Below, in pieces: positions 22,417 to 30,498 of a stretch of DNA of 37,852 nt. The DNA lies in contig CAZWSI010000021.1 of the NCBI GenBank assembly GCA_964636405.1, forward strand, positions 1-37,852. The letters run 5' to 3'. Both the position numbers and the translations under genes were made by a program. The notes below the pieces were generated by a model. That model was not told the origin of the DNA. It saw nothing but the letters and a program-made list of their open reading frames with translations, and searched no databases. This DNA comes from CAZKGE01 sp964636405 (GTDB lineage Bacteria; Bacillota; Clostridia; Christensenellales; CAG-138). Positions within the stretch are counted from its first letter, which is position 1. The number at the start of each line of letters is the position of its first letter.

Positions 22417-23403
22417 TTATTCCGTTTTTTCGGCTTCGGCAAGGGACGCGGCGGGCGCGTCCGTTTCCACGGAGGCCTCCGCAAAGAGCACCGGCTCCTT
22501 CTCCACGCTCTCCTCGAGCGGGGGCGGTACGGCCGCTTTGCGGGCGCGCATGTAGCCTTCAAAGATGCTCAAAAGCAGGCCTGCGAGGAAAAGCACGGGC
22601 GTAAACCAGGTAAGCCCGCGGATGATGTTGGGCATAACGAGCGCGACCGAGCCGATGACAAAGCCGAGAATGGCAAAATAGGAAAGGGCATGGTAACGCT
22701 TCAGCGCGGCGTTGACGAGCTTGATGAGCAGCAGCGCAACCGCGCCAAAGCCCACGGCGACCATCATAAGCGTGACGATGGACGAGCCCATTTTGCTCAG
22801 CGCGGAGGAAAGGCCCTCGCGCAGCAGCAGGGAAATATTCATAATGCCCGCCATCGCGTCGAGCAGCGCGGCGTACAGGCCCATGTAAATGAGCAGAAAC
22901 GACGAGCTTGCGCCCGGAATCACCACGCCGATGGAGAGCACCGCGCCCGCGATAATCGCGGTGACGGGCGTAAAGGCGGCGACGCTTTCGTTGGTGGTGA
23001 CGCTGCTTTCAAGAAAGCCGAACGCGAGCACAAAGAGCAGCCCGCACACAGCGGCCACGGCATAGCGCTTTTTGAAGCGATCCTCGCCCTTGGCCTCGAG
23101 AAAGAGGGAGGGGAGGCTTCCCAGCACAAGCCCGGCAAAGAGCGCCATGACCGAGGCTTCGTTCTTTTCCAGAAAGATGGAGAGCACGTTGCTGGTGAGC
23201 ACAAGGCCCACAGCTCCGCCGATGCCCAACGGAAGCAGATAGAGGAAATTGCGCTTGACAGCCTTAAAAAACCCGCTGATGGCGGAGATCATGCCCTCGT
23301 AAAGGCCCATGCTGATGGCCATAATGCCGCCCGAAACCCCGGGGAGTACACAGCCGACGCCAATGACGATGCCGCAGAAGACCTTTCTGAAGAATTCCTT
23401 CAT
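22417..23403 (-). CDS. popT: DUF368 undecaprenyl-phosphate translocase (PopT-like)
   Basis: 328-residue polytopic membrane protein. DUF368 proteins, together with DedA proteins, were recently shown in other bacteria to recycle undecaprenyl phosphate, the lipid carrier for peptidoglycan and wall polymers, across the membrane. The family motif VLPGVSGG is at residues 19-26, and the repeat-like second copy VVIPGASSSFLLIYMG lies mid-protein; about eight helices are visible. The last 40 or so residues are a charged Pro/Glu-rich tail of unknown role. ATG 23403 has AAAGGAG; an ATG twelve codons upstream lacks a better site. Its position next to an LCP polymer ligase fits lipid-carrier recycling. Confidence 0.88.
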   Translation of the reverse strand: MKEFFRKVFCGIVIGVGCVLPGVSGGIMAISMGLYEGMISAISGFFKAVKRNFLYLLPLGIGGAVGLVLTSNVLSIFLEKNEASVMALFAGLVLGSLPSLFLEAKGEDRFKKRYAVAAVCGLLFVLAFGFLESSVTTNESVAAFTPVTAIIAGAVLSIGVVIPGASSSFLLIYMGLYAALLDAMAGIMNISLLLREGLSSALSKMGSSIVTLMMVAVGFGAVALLLIKLVNAALKRYHALSYFAILGFVIGSVALVMPNIIRGLTWFTPVLFLAGLLLSIFEGYMRARKAAVPPPLEESVEKEPVLFAEASVETDAPAASLAEAEKTE

Positions 23404-23442
23404 GGCCGGCTCCTTTCTTTGATGCATATCATTCATCGTTTT

Positions 23443-23471
23443 ATTGTACTTGCTTGACGATACGGTGTCAA
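23443..23471 (-). promoter_or_regulatory. Sigma-A promoter for the DUF368 gene
   Basis: On the minus strand, TTGACA (23471-23466), 17 nt, TACAAT (23448-23443). The inverted repeat TTGAC (23453-23457) and GTCAA (23467-23471), read on the plus strand, straddles the -35 and spacer. The leader is about 35 nt. Confidence 0.8.
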
Positions 23472-23557
23472 ATGAAGAAAAGATGAAGATTGGCGCGAAA
23501 ATGCTGCCGGGCCGCCTTAAGACAAGCGGCCCTTCAGCGGCGGAAAAAGCGCGGCGC

Positions 23558-23986
23558 CTACTCGCGCAGGAGCTTGCGGATAAAGCGCTTTTCGCGCAAA
23601 TTGATATCGCCGTTTGCGGCGCAGAAGGCGAGGCAGAAGATGACCATGCTGTACTTGACCTCCTCGTCGAGCACGCCGAAGAGATCGGCAAGCGCGTCCA
23701 CGATCTCCTGCGCCTCCCGGCCCCCGGCCGCGTCCACGATGGCGCAGGCGGTTTCATAGGAAACGGTCACGCCCGTAACCTCCTCAAAGAGCTTGTATTC
23801 GGCCAATTCAAAGCGGCCGCTCGCGGCGCAGGAGGTGGCTACAAAGAGGATGAAGGAATCCAGCCCGTCGCCCTCGAGCGCATCGAGCGCGGGCAGGATA
23901 ACGGCGCTTTCGTGCGCTACGATGCCCTTGAGCTCCTCGAAGCTGAGCGCCTCGTATTTCTTGCACATTTTGTCAAACTCAAACAT
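23558..23986 (-). CDS. Small acidic helical protein, TerB-like
   Basis: 142 residues, acidic and predicted all-helical, no signal peptide or membrane helix. The C-terminal stretch CLAFCAANGDINLREKRFI resembles the TerB/TerB-like pattern (A..DG.I...E...I) whose acidic residues bind metal in some members; an earlier ALDALEGDGLDSFILFV could be a related half. The family is poorly characterised, and the call rests on pattern only. ATG 23986 has GGAAGGGG 9 nt upstream. It is monocistronic and divergent from the oxidoreductase genes. Downstream, GGGCCGC and GCGGCCC (about 23513-23530) form a possible weak terminator. Confidence 0.6.
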   Translation of the reverse strand: MFEFDKMCKKYEALSFEELKGIVAHESAVILPALDALEGDGLDSFILFVATSCAASGRFELAEYKLFEEVTGVTVSYETACAIVDAAGGREAQEIVDALADLFGVLDEEVKYSMVIFCLAFCAANGDINLREKRFIRKLLRE

Positions 23987-24012
23987 ATGGAAAGCCCCTT
24001 CCGTTTTTTGTC

Positions 24013-24040
24013 AGTATACCATATTTTTCGGTCGATACAA
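24013..24040 (-). promoter_or_regulatory. Promoter for the TerB-like gene
   Basis: On the minus strand, TTGTAT (24040-24035), 16 nt, TATACT (24018-24013), with an extended -10 (TGGTATACT). The leader is about 20 nt. Confidence 0.65.
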
Positions 24041-24051
24041 ACGAGGAAGTA

Positions 24052-24060
24052 TGGTACAAT
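24052..24060 (+). promoter_or_regulatory. Extended -10 promoter for the rubredoxin-headed oxidoreductase operon
   Basis: TGGTACAAT (-10 TACAAT at 24055-24060). There is no good -35. A second TACAAT at 24064-24069 could serve as an alternative. It is divergent from the TerB-like promoter 12 nt away. Confidence 0.5.
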
Positions 24061-24093
24061 CGATACAATAGAGCGTAAAGGGAGGCTTGTGCA

Positions 24094-25419
24094 ATGGAAC
24101 AGGCGACGGTCAAAATGGTTCGGTGCCTGGTGTGCGGGGCGGTGTTCCCCGCGGACGTGGAGCTTTGTCCCGTGTGCGGCGTGGGCAGCGAGAACTTCGA
24201 GCCGCTGGAGACGGAGGACGAGCCCGCTTTTCTGCGCGATACGGACGAGCGTTTTTTGATTCTGGGCGGCGGCCCGGCTGCCGTCCAGGCGGCCGCGGCC
24301 ATACGCGCGCGCAATGAAAGCTGCGATATTTGCATGCTCTGCGGCGAGGACGCGCTGCCCTACAACCGCCCCATGCTCACAAAAAACCTCCTGAAGGGGC
24401 TCGAGCGGGACGCGTTTGCCATCCATGAGCGGAGCTGGTACGAAAAACGGAACATCCGTTTGCAGACGGGCAAGCGCGCGGTATCGCTCGATGCGGTCGC
24501 CCGCACGGTGCAAACGGCGGACGGCGCGCGCTATCCCTATGATAAATGCGTCTACGCGCTGGGCGCGCGCTGCTTTGTGCCGCCCTTTCCCGGCGTGGAA
24601 TTGCCCGAGGTGGTCAGCATCCGCAGCCTTGCCGACGTTTTGCGCATCGGCGAGCTGCTGCCGCGCGCGCGGCACGCGGTTGTCATCGGCGGCGGCGTGC
24701 TGGGGCTCGAGGCCGCCTCGGAGCTTCGCAAAACCGGCATGGGCGTGGCCGTGGTGGAAACGGCCGACCGGCTTTTGCACCGCCAGCTCGATGCGGAAAG
24801 CTCCGCCTTTTTACAAAAGCTTGTAACGGCAAAGGGCATTCGGCTGGCGCTGGGCGCAGCCGTGGAGCGCATCTGCGGACAGGAGCACGCAGAGAGCGTC
24901 ACGCTCAAGGACGGCTCCTTCCTCGCGGCGGATCTTGTCGTGGTGTCCACGGGCGTGCGGGCCAACGCGGAGCTTGCCCGGGACGCGAACCTCGCCGTCG
25001 GCCGGGCCGTGACCGTAAACGAGCACATGGAAACGAGCGCGCCGGATCTCTATGCCTGCGGGGACTGCGCGGAGTATCTGGGCGTGAATTACAGCATCTG
25101 GCCCGAGGCGAGCGCCATGGGCGAGTGCGCGGGCGCAAACGCCGCGGGCGAGCCGCTTTCCTACCAAAATCCGCTCCCCGCCCTCACGCTCAACGCCATG
25201 GACACCTCGCTTTATGCCGTCGGCGACATCGGCAAGGACCCCGGCAAGACATACGAGCACATCGCAAGGTACGCGCCGGACGGCCTCTCCATGGCTTCAT
25301 ACTACCTCTGCGAGGGCAAGCTTGTGGGCGGCATTCTCATGGGCGACAGCTCCGATATGCAACTGCTCGCGCACGCGGTGATCGACGGCGTTCCGTACGC
25401 GGGGCTGTTTACGCGGTAA
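24094..25419 (+). CDS. FAD-dependent NAD(P)H oxidoreductase with N-terminal rubredoxin-like domain
   Basis: 441 residues. An N-terminal rubredoxin-like metal site uses Cys11, Cys14, Cys25 and Cys28. A class II pyridine-nucleotide disulfide-reductase fold follows: FAD motif LILGGGPAAVQAA near 55-67, ALGAR loop, NAD(P)H motif VVIGGGVLGLEAA near 199, and the second FAD motif DLYACGDCAEYLG near 318. There is no CXXXXC redox pair, so it belongs with NADH:rubredoxin oxidoreductase, NADH oxidase and nitrite-reductase-like enzymes. Having the rubredoxin in the same chain suggests delivery of electrons to an iron protein such as a rubrerythrin. ATG 24094 has GGGAGG; a Gfo/Idh gene follows by 31 nt. 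Confidence 0.88.
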   Translation: MEQATVKMVRCLVCGAVFPADVELCPVCGVGSENFEPLETEDEPAFLRDTDERFLILGGGPAAVQAAAAIRARNESCDICMLCGEDALPYNRPMLTKNLLKGLERDAFAIHERSWYEKRNIRLQTGKRAVSLDAVARTVQTADGARYPYDKCVYALGARCFVPPFPGVELPEVVSIRSLADVLRIGELLPRARHAVVIGGGVLGLEAASELRKTGMGVAVVETADRLLHRQLDAESSAFLQKLVTAKGIRLALGAAVERICGQEHAESVTLKDGSFLAADLVVVSTGVRANAELARDANLAVGRAVTVNEHMETSAPDLYACGDCAEYLGVNYSIWPEASAMGECAGANAAGEPLSYQNPLPALTLNAMDTSLYAVGDIGKDPGKTYEHIARYAPDGLSMASYYLCEGKLVGGILMGDSSDMQLLAHAVIDGVPYAGLFTR

Positions 25420-25450
25420 CGGGCGACACGGATTTTACAGGAGGCAAAGC

Positions 25451-26722
25451 ATGGTTACAGCCGTTTTACTGGGCGCGGGGCAGCGCGGCGCGGGCGTGTA
25501 TGCGGCCTATGCGCTTGCGCATCCGAAGGCGTTCCGCATCGTGGCGGTGGCCGAGCCGAACGAGGCGCGGCGCGCGGCGCTTTGCGTTGCGCACGGCATT
25601 CCCCCGGAGCGGGCCTTCGCGGACTGGAGGGCTTTGCTCGCGCAGGAAAAAATGGCCGACAGCGCGCTTGTTTGCACGCAGGACAGGCAGCACGCCGAGC
25701 CCACGAAGGCCGCGCTGGAGAAGGGCTATCACGTGCTTTGCGAAAAGCCCATGAGCGCGGACGCGGCCGCGTGCGTGGCCATGGGCGAGGCGGCCAGGCG
25801 CTACGGAAAGACCATCACCGTGGGGCACGTGCTGCGCTATTCGCCGCTGTATACGCGTGTCAAGGAAATCCTCGACGCGGGCACGCTCGGACAGACGGTC
25901 AGCATCCACCACGCCGAAAGCGTGGGCTACTGGCACATGGCGCATTCCTATGTGCGGGGCAATTGGCGCAGCAGCGCGGAAAGCAGCCCCATGATTCTCG
26001 CCAAGAGCTGCCACGATATGGATCTGCTCCTCTACCTTGCCGGGAAGCGCTGCCAAAAGGTTTCGTCGTTTGGCTCCCTTTTTCATTTTCGCAAGGAATG
26101 CGCGCCGCCGGGCGCGGCTCCGCGCTGCTACGACGGCTGCACGCGCACGGAAAAATGCCCTTTCTTTGCCGGGAAAATCTACCTTGAGGGCGAGGGCTGG
26201 AAGCGTGAAAGCTTCCGCAGCGTGCTCGCGCTCGATCTCACCCGCGCGTCGGTGGAGCGCGCGCTGCGCGAGGGGCCGTACGGCCGCTGCGTGTATGCTT
26301 GCGATAACGACGTGGTGGATCATCAGGTGGTCAATCTCCTTATGGAGGACGGCGTAACCGTGAGCTTTTCCATGAGCGCCTTTACCCAGCGCGAAACGCG
26401 TGTGATGAACATCATGGGAACCAGAGGGCAATTGCTTTGCGATCTTGACCGCAGCACGATCGAAATCGCGGATTTTCTCACCGACGCGCACACGGTATAC
26501 CAAATCGACACGGGCGCTTCGGGCCATGCCGGGAGCGACGAGCGCTTTATCGCGGGCTTCCTGAAAACCGTGGAAACGGACGGCGCGTATCAGCTCTCCT
26601 CGGCGGAGGCTTCCGTGGAAAGCCACCTTGTGGCGCTCGCGGCCGAGCGTTCCCGCCTGACCGGGGCCACGGTGGACATGGCGGATTTTTACGCGGAGCA
26701 AATCGCGGCGCTGCGCCTATAG
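25451..26722 (+). CDS. Gfo/Idh/MocA family oxidoreductase with a cysteine cluster
   Basis: 423 residues. N-terminal NAD(P)-binding fold (VLLGAGQRGAGVYA) and the family EKP motif at residues 98-100 (HVLCEKPMS); catalytic-region SCHDMDLLLYL with His188. A C-terminal alpha/beta domain carries an insertion with four cysteines, Cys217, Cys226, Cys230 and Cys236 (CYDGCTRTEKC), a plausible structural metal site seen from memory in one subgroup of the family. Substrates of such enzymes are usually sugars or cyclitols. ATG 25451 has AGGAGG. It is co-transcribed with the rubredoxin-headed oxidoreductase; the following kinase has its own promoter but is on the same strand. Confidence 0.88.
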   Translation: MVTAVLLGAGQRGAGVYAAYALAHPKAFRIVAVAEPNEARRAALCVAHGIPPERAFADWRALLAQEKMADSALVCTQDRQHAEPTKAALEKGYHVLCEKPMSADAAACVAMGEAARRYGKTITVGHVLRYSPLYTRVKEILDAGTLGQTVSIHHAESVGYWHMAHSYVRGNWRSSAESSPMILAKSCHDMDLLLYLAGKRCQKVSSFGSLFHFRKECAPPGAAPRCYDGCTRTEKCPFFAGKIYLEGEGWKRESFRSVLALDLTRASVERALREGPYGRCVYACDNDVVDHQVVNLLMEDGVTVSFSMSAFTQRETRVMNIMGTRGQLLCDLDRSTIEIADFLTDAHTVYQIDTGASGHAGSDERFIAGFLKTVETDGAYQLSSAEASVESHLVALAAERSRLTGATVDMADFYAEQIAALRL

Positions 26723-26745
26723 CAAAACGCCGCTTTGCCCGGCAT

Positions 26746-26774
26746 TTGACGAACGGGCGGTTATGGCGTACAAT
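26746..26774 (+). promoter_or_regulatory. Sigma-A promoter for the kinase-nucleotidyltransferase pair
   Basis: TTGACG (26746-26751), 17 nt, TACAAT (26769-26774). It starts 24 nt after the preceding stop. The leader is about 75 nt. The reading frame that opens at 26774 overlaps the promoter and is not coding. Confidence 0.8.
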
Positions 26775-26854
26775 TGACAAACTTGCCGCACGGCAACCGG
26801 CTGGCGCGCCGCGTGGCGATTGGCGCGTATCATTTTTTTCGTGTGAGGAGCGTA

Positions 26855-28066
26855 ATGGAAACCGTTTTCGATGTTTTTCAGCGGCTTTACGGGCGGCGCG
26901 GCTCGCTGCTGCGGGTGTTCTGCCCCTATCGCGTGTGCCCGCTCGGCGCGCATGTGGATCACCAGCGCGGCAAGGTGACGGGCTTTGCGCTGGATCGCGG
27001 CATTGAGATTTTCTTCGAGCCGACAAACGACGGTATTGTGCAGCTGCGCAGCGTCAATCTGCCCGGGGAAACGGTTTTTTCCGTGGAGGCCGTGCCGCCC
27101 CGGCAGGGCGACTGGGGCGATTATCTGCGCGGCGCGGCGCAAGCGCTTTCCGGCGGCGAGGGCCGCGGCGTGGAGCTTGCGCGCGGCGTGCGCGGCGTGG
27201 TCAACGGCATGCTGCCCATCGGGGGCCTCAGCTCCTCGGCGGCCCTGACCATCGCGTTTCTCAGCGCGCTGTGCCATGTAAACGGCGTCGCGCTGACCCC
27301 CGAGGAGGTTATTCGCTGCGCCATGCGCGCGGAATCGGAGTATGTGGGCGTGCGCGTTGGCTCGCTGGATCAGTCCTGCGAAATGCTGGCAAAAAAGGAC
27401 AGCCTCCTTTATCTCGACACCGCCGACGGCCGCTTCGAGCGCATTCCCGCCGCGCCCAAGGCCAAGCCCTTTGAAATTGCCATCCTGTTTTCGGGCGTGG
27501 AGCGGAGCCTCGTAGGTTCTCAATACAACCAGCGCGTGGACGAGCTCAAGGCCGCCTCCTACGCGCTCAAGGCCTTCGCCGGGCTTCCCTGCGGGCGCTT
27601 TGCCGACAGCTGTCTGCGCGACGTTCCGCCGGACGTATTCGCCCAGTACGGGCGGCTTTTGCCCGAGCCGTGGCAGAAGCGCGCCAAGCACTTCTATTCC
27701 GAATGCGCGCGCGCCGAGCAGGGCGCGGCGGCGTGGCGGCGCGGCGATATCGAGTTTTACGGCAGGCTTTGCTTCGAAAGCGGCTACAGCAGCATCTATT
27801 TATATGAAACGGGCTCCGACGAGCTGCGCGCGCTCTACGACCTCATGCTCGATACGCCCGGCGTTTACGGCGGGCGCTTCAGCGGCGCGGGCTTTAAGGG
27901 CTGCTGCATGGCGCTTGTCGATCCGGCGCGGCGCGACGAGGCGCTTGCCTCCATTGCGGAGCGCTATGCGCGCGCGTTCCCGGCGCTCAAGGACGCGTTC
28001 AGCACGCATATCTGCCGCACGGCAGACGGCTGCCGCTTCGGCGAGGCCGAGGAGCTTGGCCAATGA
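26855..28066 (+). CDS. GHMP kinase of the galactokinase family, galacturonokinase-like
   Basis: 403 residues. The galactokinase signature is altered from GEHTDY to GAHVDH (YRVCPLGAHVDHQRG, residues 25-39); the glutamate that contacts sugar hydroxyls in GalK is Ala32. GHMP motif 2 is GGLSSSAAL (123-131), the catalytic aspartate is expected at Asp172 in SLDQSCEM, and motif 3 is GGRFSGAGFKGCCMALVD. The same deviations (PLGAHIDH, RFSGAGFRGCC) are, from memory, those of the plant galacturonic acid kinase GalAK, with further likeness through KRAKHFYSE and SGYSSI. The likely reaction is phosphorylation of galacturonate, or a related uronate, at C1. ATG 26855 has GAGGAG; its stop overlaps the next ATG (ATGA). 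Confidence 0.82.
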   Translation: METVFDVFQRLYGRRGSLLRVFCPYRVCPLGAHVDHQRGKVTGFALDRGIEIFFEPTNDGIVQLRSVNLPGETVFSVEAVPPRQGDWGDYLRGAAQALSGGEGRGVELARGVRGVVNGMLPIGGLSSSAALTIAFLSALCHVNGVALTPEEVIRCAMRAESEYVGVRVGSLDQSCEMLAKKDSLLYLDTADGRFERIPAAPKAKPFEIAILFSGVERSLVGSQYNQRVDELKAASYALKAFAGLPCGRFADSCLRDVPPDVFAQYGRLLPEPWQKRAKHFYSECARAEQGAAAWRRGDIEFYGRLCFESGYSSIYLYETGSDELRALYDLMLDTPGVYGGRFSGAGFKGCCMALVDPARRDEALASIAERYARAFPALKDAFSTHICRTADGCRFGEAEELGQ

Positions 28067-28830
28067 TCGCGCTTGTGCTCGCGGCGGGCTATGCCACCCG
28101 GCTCTATCCCCTGACCGAACGCTTCCCCAAGCCGCTTTTGCCCGTGGCCGGAAAGCCCATTTTGGACTGGCTGCTGGACGATCTTGACGCGGCGGGCTGC
28201 GTTTCGCGCTATGCCGTGATCGGCAACCATCGCTACGCCGCGCATTTTGCCGCGTGGGCGGAGGGCGCGCAAAAGCGCCTCTCCGCGCCCATAACGGTGC
28301 TCGACGACGGCAGCGAATCCAACGATACGCGCCTTGGCGCGGTGCGCGATTTGCATTTTGCCATCGAAAGCCTGGGCTGCGACGACGATCTGCTGGTGCT
28401 GGCCGGGGATAACGTGCTGGATTTCTCCCTGCGCTGCTTTCCCGCCTACTTTGCAAAAAAGCGCGCCACCTGCGTGATGCGCCACTTCGAGCCGGACGCG
28501 GCGCGCCTTTCGCGCACGGGCGTGCTGGAGCTCGGCGAAGACGACCTCGTTTTGGGCATGGAGGAAAAGCCCGCCGCGCCGCGCTCGCATTGGGCCGTGC
28601 CGCCCTTCTATATCTATGCTAAAAGCGACGCGCGCCTTGTGGGCGCCGCCCTTTCGGAGGGGTGCGCGGCCGACGCGCCGGGGAGCTTTATCGCGTGGCT
28701 GTGCAAAAGGCGGCCCGTGTACGCCATGGAGATGCCCGGAAGCCGCTTCGACGTGGGCACGCTCGAGGCCTACCGCGCCATCGACGCAAGCTACCGGGGC
28801 ATAACGCGTCAGTCGGCACCCATGCGCTAG
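28063..28830 (+). CDS. Sugar-1-phosphate nucleotidyltransferase
   Basis: 255 residues. NTP-transferase fold with the nucleotide-binding signature LAAGYATRLYPLTERFPKPL at residues 6-25 and LPVAGKPILD after it; a metal-binding aspartate in VLAGDNVLD (Asp116); a late EEKP in GMEEKPAAP; and C-terminal SRFDVGTLEAY. It resembles glucose-1-phosphate thymidylyl/uridylyltransferases without the regulatory C-terminal helix. Translationally coupled to the kinase (ATGA), so it most likely uses that kinase's sugar-1-phosphate product. Nucleotide (UTP or dTTP) and sugar cannot be fixed from sequence. No clear terminator: the short palindrome GCCCCATGGGGC at 28888 has too small a loop. Confidence 0.88.
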   Translation: MIALVLAAGYATRLYPLTERFPKPLLPVAGKPILDWLLDDLDAAGCVSRYAVIGNHRYAAHFAAWAEGAQKRLSAPITVLDDGSESNDTRLGAVRDLHFAIESLGCDDDLLVLAGDNVLDFSLRCFPAYFAKKRATCVMRHFEPDAARLSRTGVLELGEDDLVLGMEEKPAAPRSHWAVPPFYIYAKSDARLVGAALSEGCAADAPGSFIAWLCKRRPVYAMEMPGSRFDVGTLEAYRAIDASYRGITRQSAPMR

Positions 28831-28977
28831 CCGGGGCGCGCCAGACCCGCCGTCGAGTTTTGTCATATCCTGGAAGCCAAAAGGCCGGCCCCATGGGGCT
28901 TTGCGTCTTTTCTGTTCACATTCTGTGGAGAAGCTGTAAACAATTTGTAAGACCTTCCGTTTCGGCCCCGCGTCGGC

Positions 28978-29006
28978 TTGACAAAGTTTTTTTTTGGAGA
29001 TATCGT
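28978..29006 (+). promoter_or_regulatory. Promoter for the LPQTG protein and sortase
   Basis: TTGACA (28978-28983), 17 nt, TATCGT (29001-29006): a perfect -35 and a weak -10. Just downstream, TACAAG (29015-29020) and CTTGTA (29027-29032) form an inverted repeat near the expected start point, a possible operator. The rest of the 28831-29085 gap is T-rich without a gene. Confidence 0.55.
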
Positions 29007-29085
29007 GCTCACTGTACAAGCATAATCTTGTATTGTGGTGTGCGTCCCGCGCGCCCATCATATTTTTAGGAGGGGGACTTTATTT

Positions 29086-30498
29086 ATGACCAAATCCCGT
29101 ATTCGCAACATCCTCGCGCTCGTTCTCACGCTGGCGCTGTGCCTTGGCGGCATAGTGGGCCTGCGGAACGCGCGCGCGGACCTCGCCGGCATCAGTGCCA
29201 CCAAGACCACCTTTGCCGTAACCGATACCTCTGATCTGAGCGCCAGCTTCGACGCTGCGGGCGTAGGCGCAGGTACGGTTACCTGGACGTCCAGCAATTC
29301 GGCCGTCGTGTCCGTACCCGCGGCCAACACCGGCACGAGCATCACCGTTACGGGCGTTGCGCCCGGCACGGCGACCGTTACGGCGACCTACGCTGACGCC
29401 ACGGCTACGCCCGCGGTCAACACGGTCAAGACCATCGATCTGACCGTTACGCTCAAGGGCACGGTCACCGTTTCGCCCGCCACGCAAACGCTCACCGTCG
29501 GCGAAACGGTAAACATGGCTGTGGCCGGCAATAGCCTCGACACCACCACCTATCCCGGCACGTACGCCTGGTCGAGCAGCAACACCGCCGCCGCCACGGT
29601 CGACGCAAACGGCAAGGTGACCGCGGTTGCGGCCGGTACGGCCAACATCACCGCGACCTTCACCGGCACGAATCCGCAGGTGACAGCCACGACCGCGGCG
29701 GCCGCCGTCATCACGGTAAACGCAGCGCCCGCCACGCCCACGCTGTCCATCGGCGCGAACCCCACCTCGCTTACGAGCGCGAATCAGGCTTCGACCGTCA
29801 CGGTGACGCTGAACAATCCCAACAGCAGCTTCGTGTCGAACAACGTCGTGGCCTGGAGCATCAACGACAAGGGCGCGACCTCCACCAACGTGGCGCAGTT
29901 CTCGCCCGCGCCCGGCACCAACCTGACCAATAACGTGGGTCTTGCCCAGATCATCGCCAAGGCCTCCGGCACCACGGTCGTGACCGCGACGCTGACCGCC
30001 TCCGACGGCACCAAGCTGAGCAAGTCCATCGAGATCGTCGTCTCGCTGCCCAACCCCACGCTGGGCCTGAGCTCGGATGTGCAGACGCTCACGAGCCGCA
30101 ACCAGCGCTCGACCCTGACCGCCACCCTGACCAACGCCAACGCCGCCACCCCGGCCACCAGCGCCGTGAAATGGTGGTGCGACAGCGCGGATTCCAACGG
30201 CAATTTTGACGGCAAGGCCGACAGCAAGGTCGTCAGCATCGCTTCCTCGGAAAAAGAGCTCCGCGCCGGCGTGGCCACGGCCTATGTGAAGGCCGTCAAC
30301 AACGGAACCGTGCGCGTATACTGCCAGACGGCAAGCGGCGTGACCACCTACCACACCATTTATGTAAGCGGTCTTGCCTTCCTGCCCCAGACCGGCCAGG
30401 ATATGACGTGGGTGTATGTGCTCGGCGGCGCCTGTGTCGCCCTCATTGCGGCAGCGGGGATTGTGAATGCGAGAAGAAAGAAACTGCGCGCCGAATAA
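29086..30498 (+). CDS. LPQTG cell-wall-anchored surface protein with Ig-like (BIG2) domains
   Basis: 470 residues. Signal peptide (about 1-31, ending NARADLAG), then at least two BIG2-type Ig-like domains (VTWTSSNSAVVSVPA ... GVAPGTATVTATY; YAWSSSNTAAATVDANGKV ... VAAGTANITATF) and further beta-rich repeats. The sorting signal is complete: LPQTG at 433-437, a hydrophobic helix, and the RRKK tail. It should be covalently attached to peptidoglycan or a pilus by sortase. ATG 29086 has AGGAGGGGG. Its 3-prime end overlaps the sortase gene by 32 nt. No enzyme domain is seen, so adhesion or surface-layer roles are only possibilities. Confidence 0.88.
   Translation: MTKSRIRNILALVLTLALCLGGIVGLRNARADLAGISATKTTFAVTDTSDLSASFDAAGVGAGTVTWTSSNSAVVSVPAANTGTSITVTGVAPGTATVTATYADATATPAVNTVKTIDLTVTLKGTVTVSPATQTLTVGETVNMAVAGNSLDTTTYPGTYAWSSSNTAAATVDANGKVTAVAAGTANITATFTGTNPQVTATTAAAAVITVNAAPATPTLSIGANPTSLTSANQASTVTVTLNNPNSSFVSNNVVAWSINDKGATSTNVAQFSPAPGTNLTNNVGLAQIIAKASGTTVVTATLTASDGTKLSKSIEIVVSLPNPTLGLSSDVQTLTSRNQRSTLTATLTNANAATPATSAVKWWCDSADSNGNFDGKADSKVVSIASSEKELRAGVATAYVKAVNNGTVRVYCQTASGVTTYHTIYVSGLAFLPQTGQDMTWVYVLGGACVALIAAAGIVNARRKKLRAE

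Noticed and set aside
23404..23757. N-terminal extension of the DUF368 protein
   Set aside because: Would cover the TTGACA/TACAAT promoter and part of the TerB-like gene; the family begins at the chosen ATG.
28888..28899. GCCCCATGGGGC as a terminator after the nucleotidyltransferase
   Set aside because: Perfect palindrome but with no room for a loop; the following TTTGCGTCTTTT is suggestive, but the stem would be only about 4 bp.
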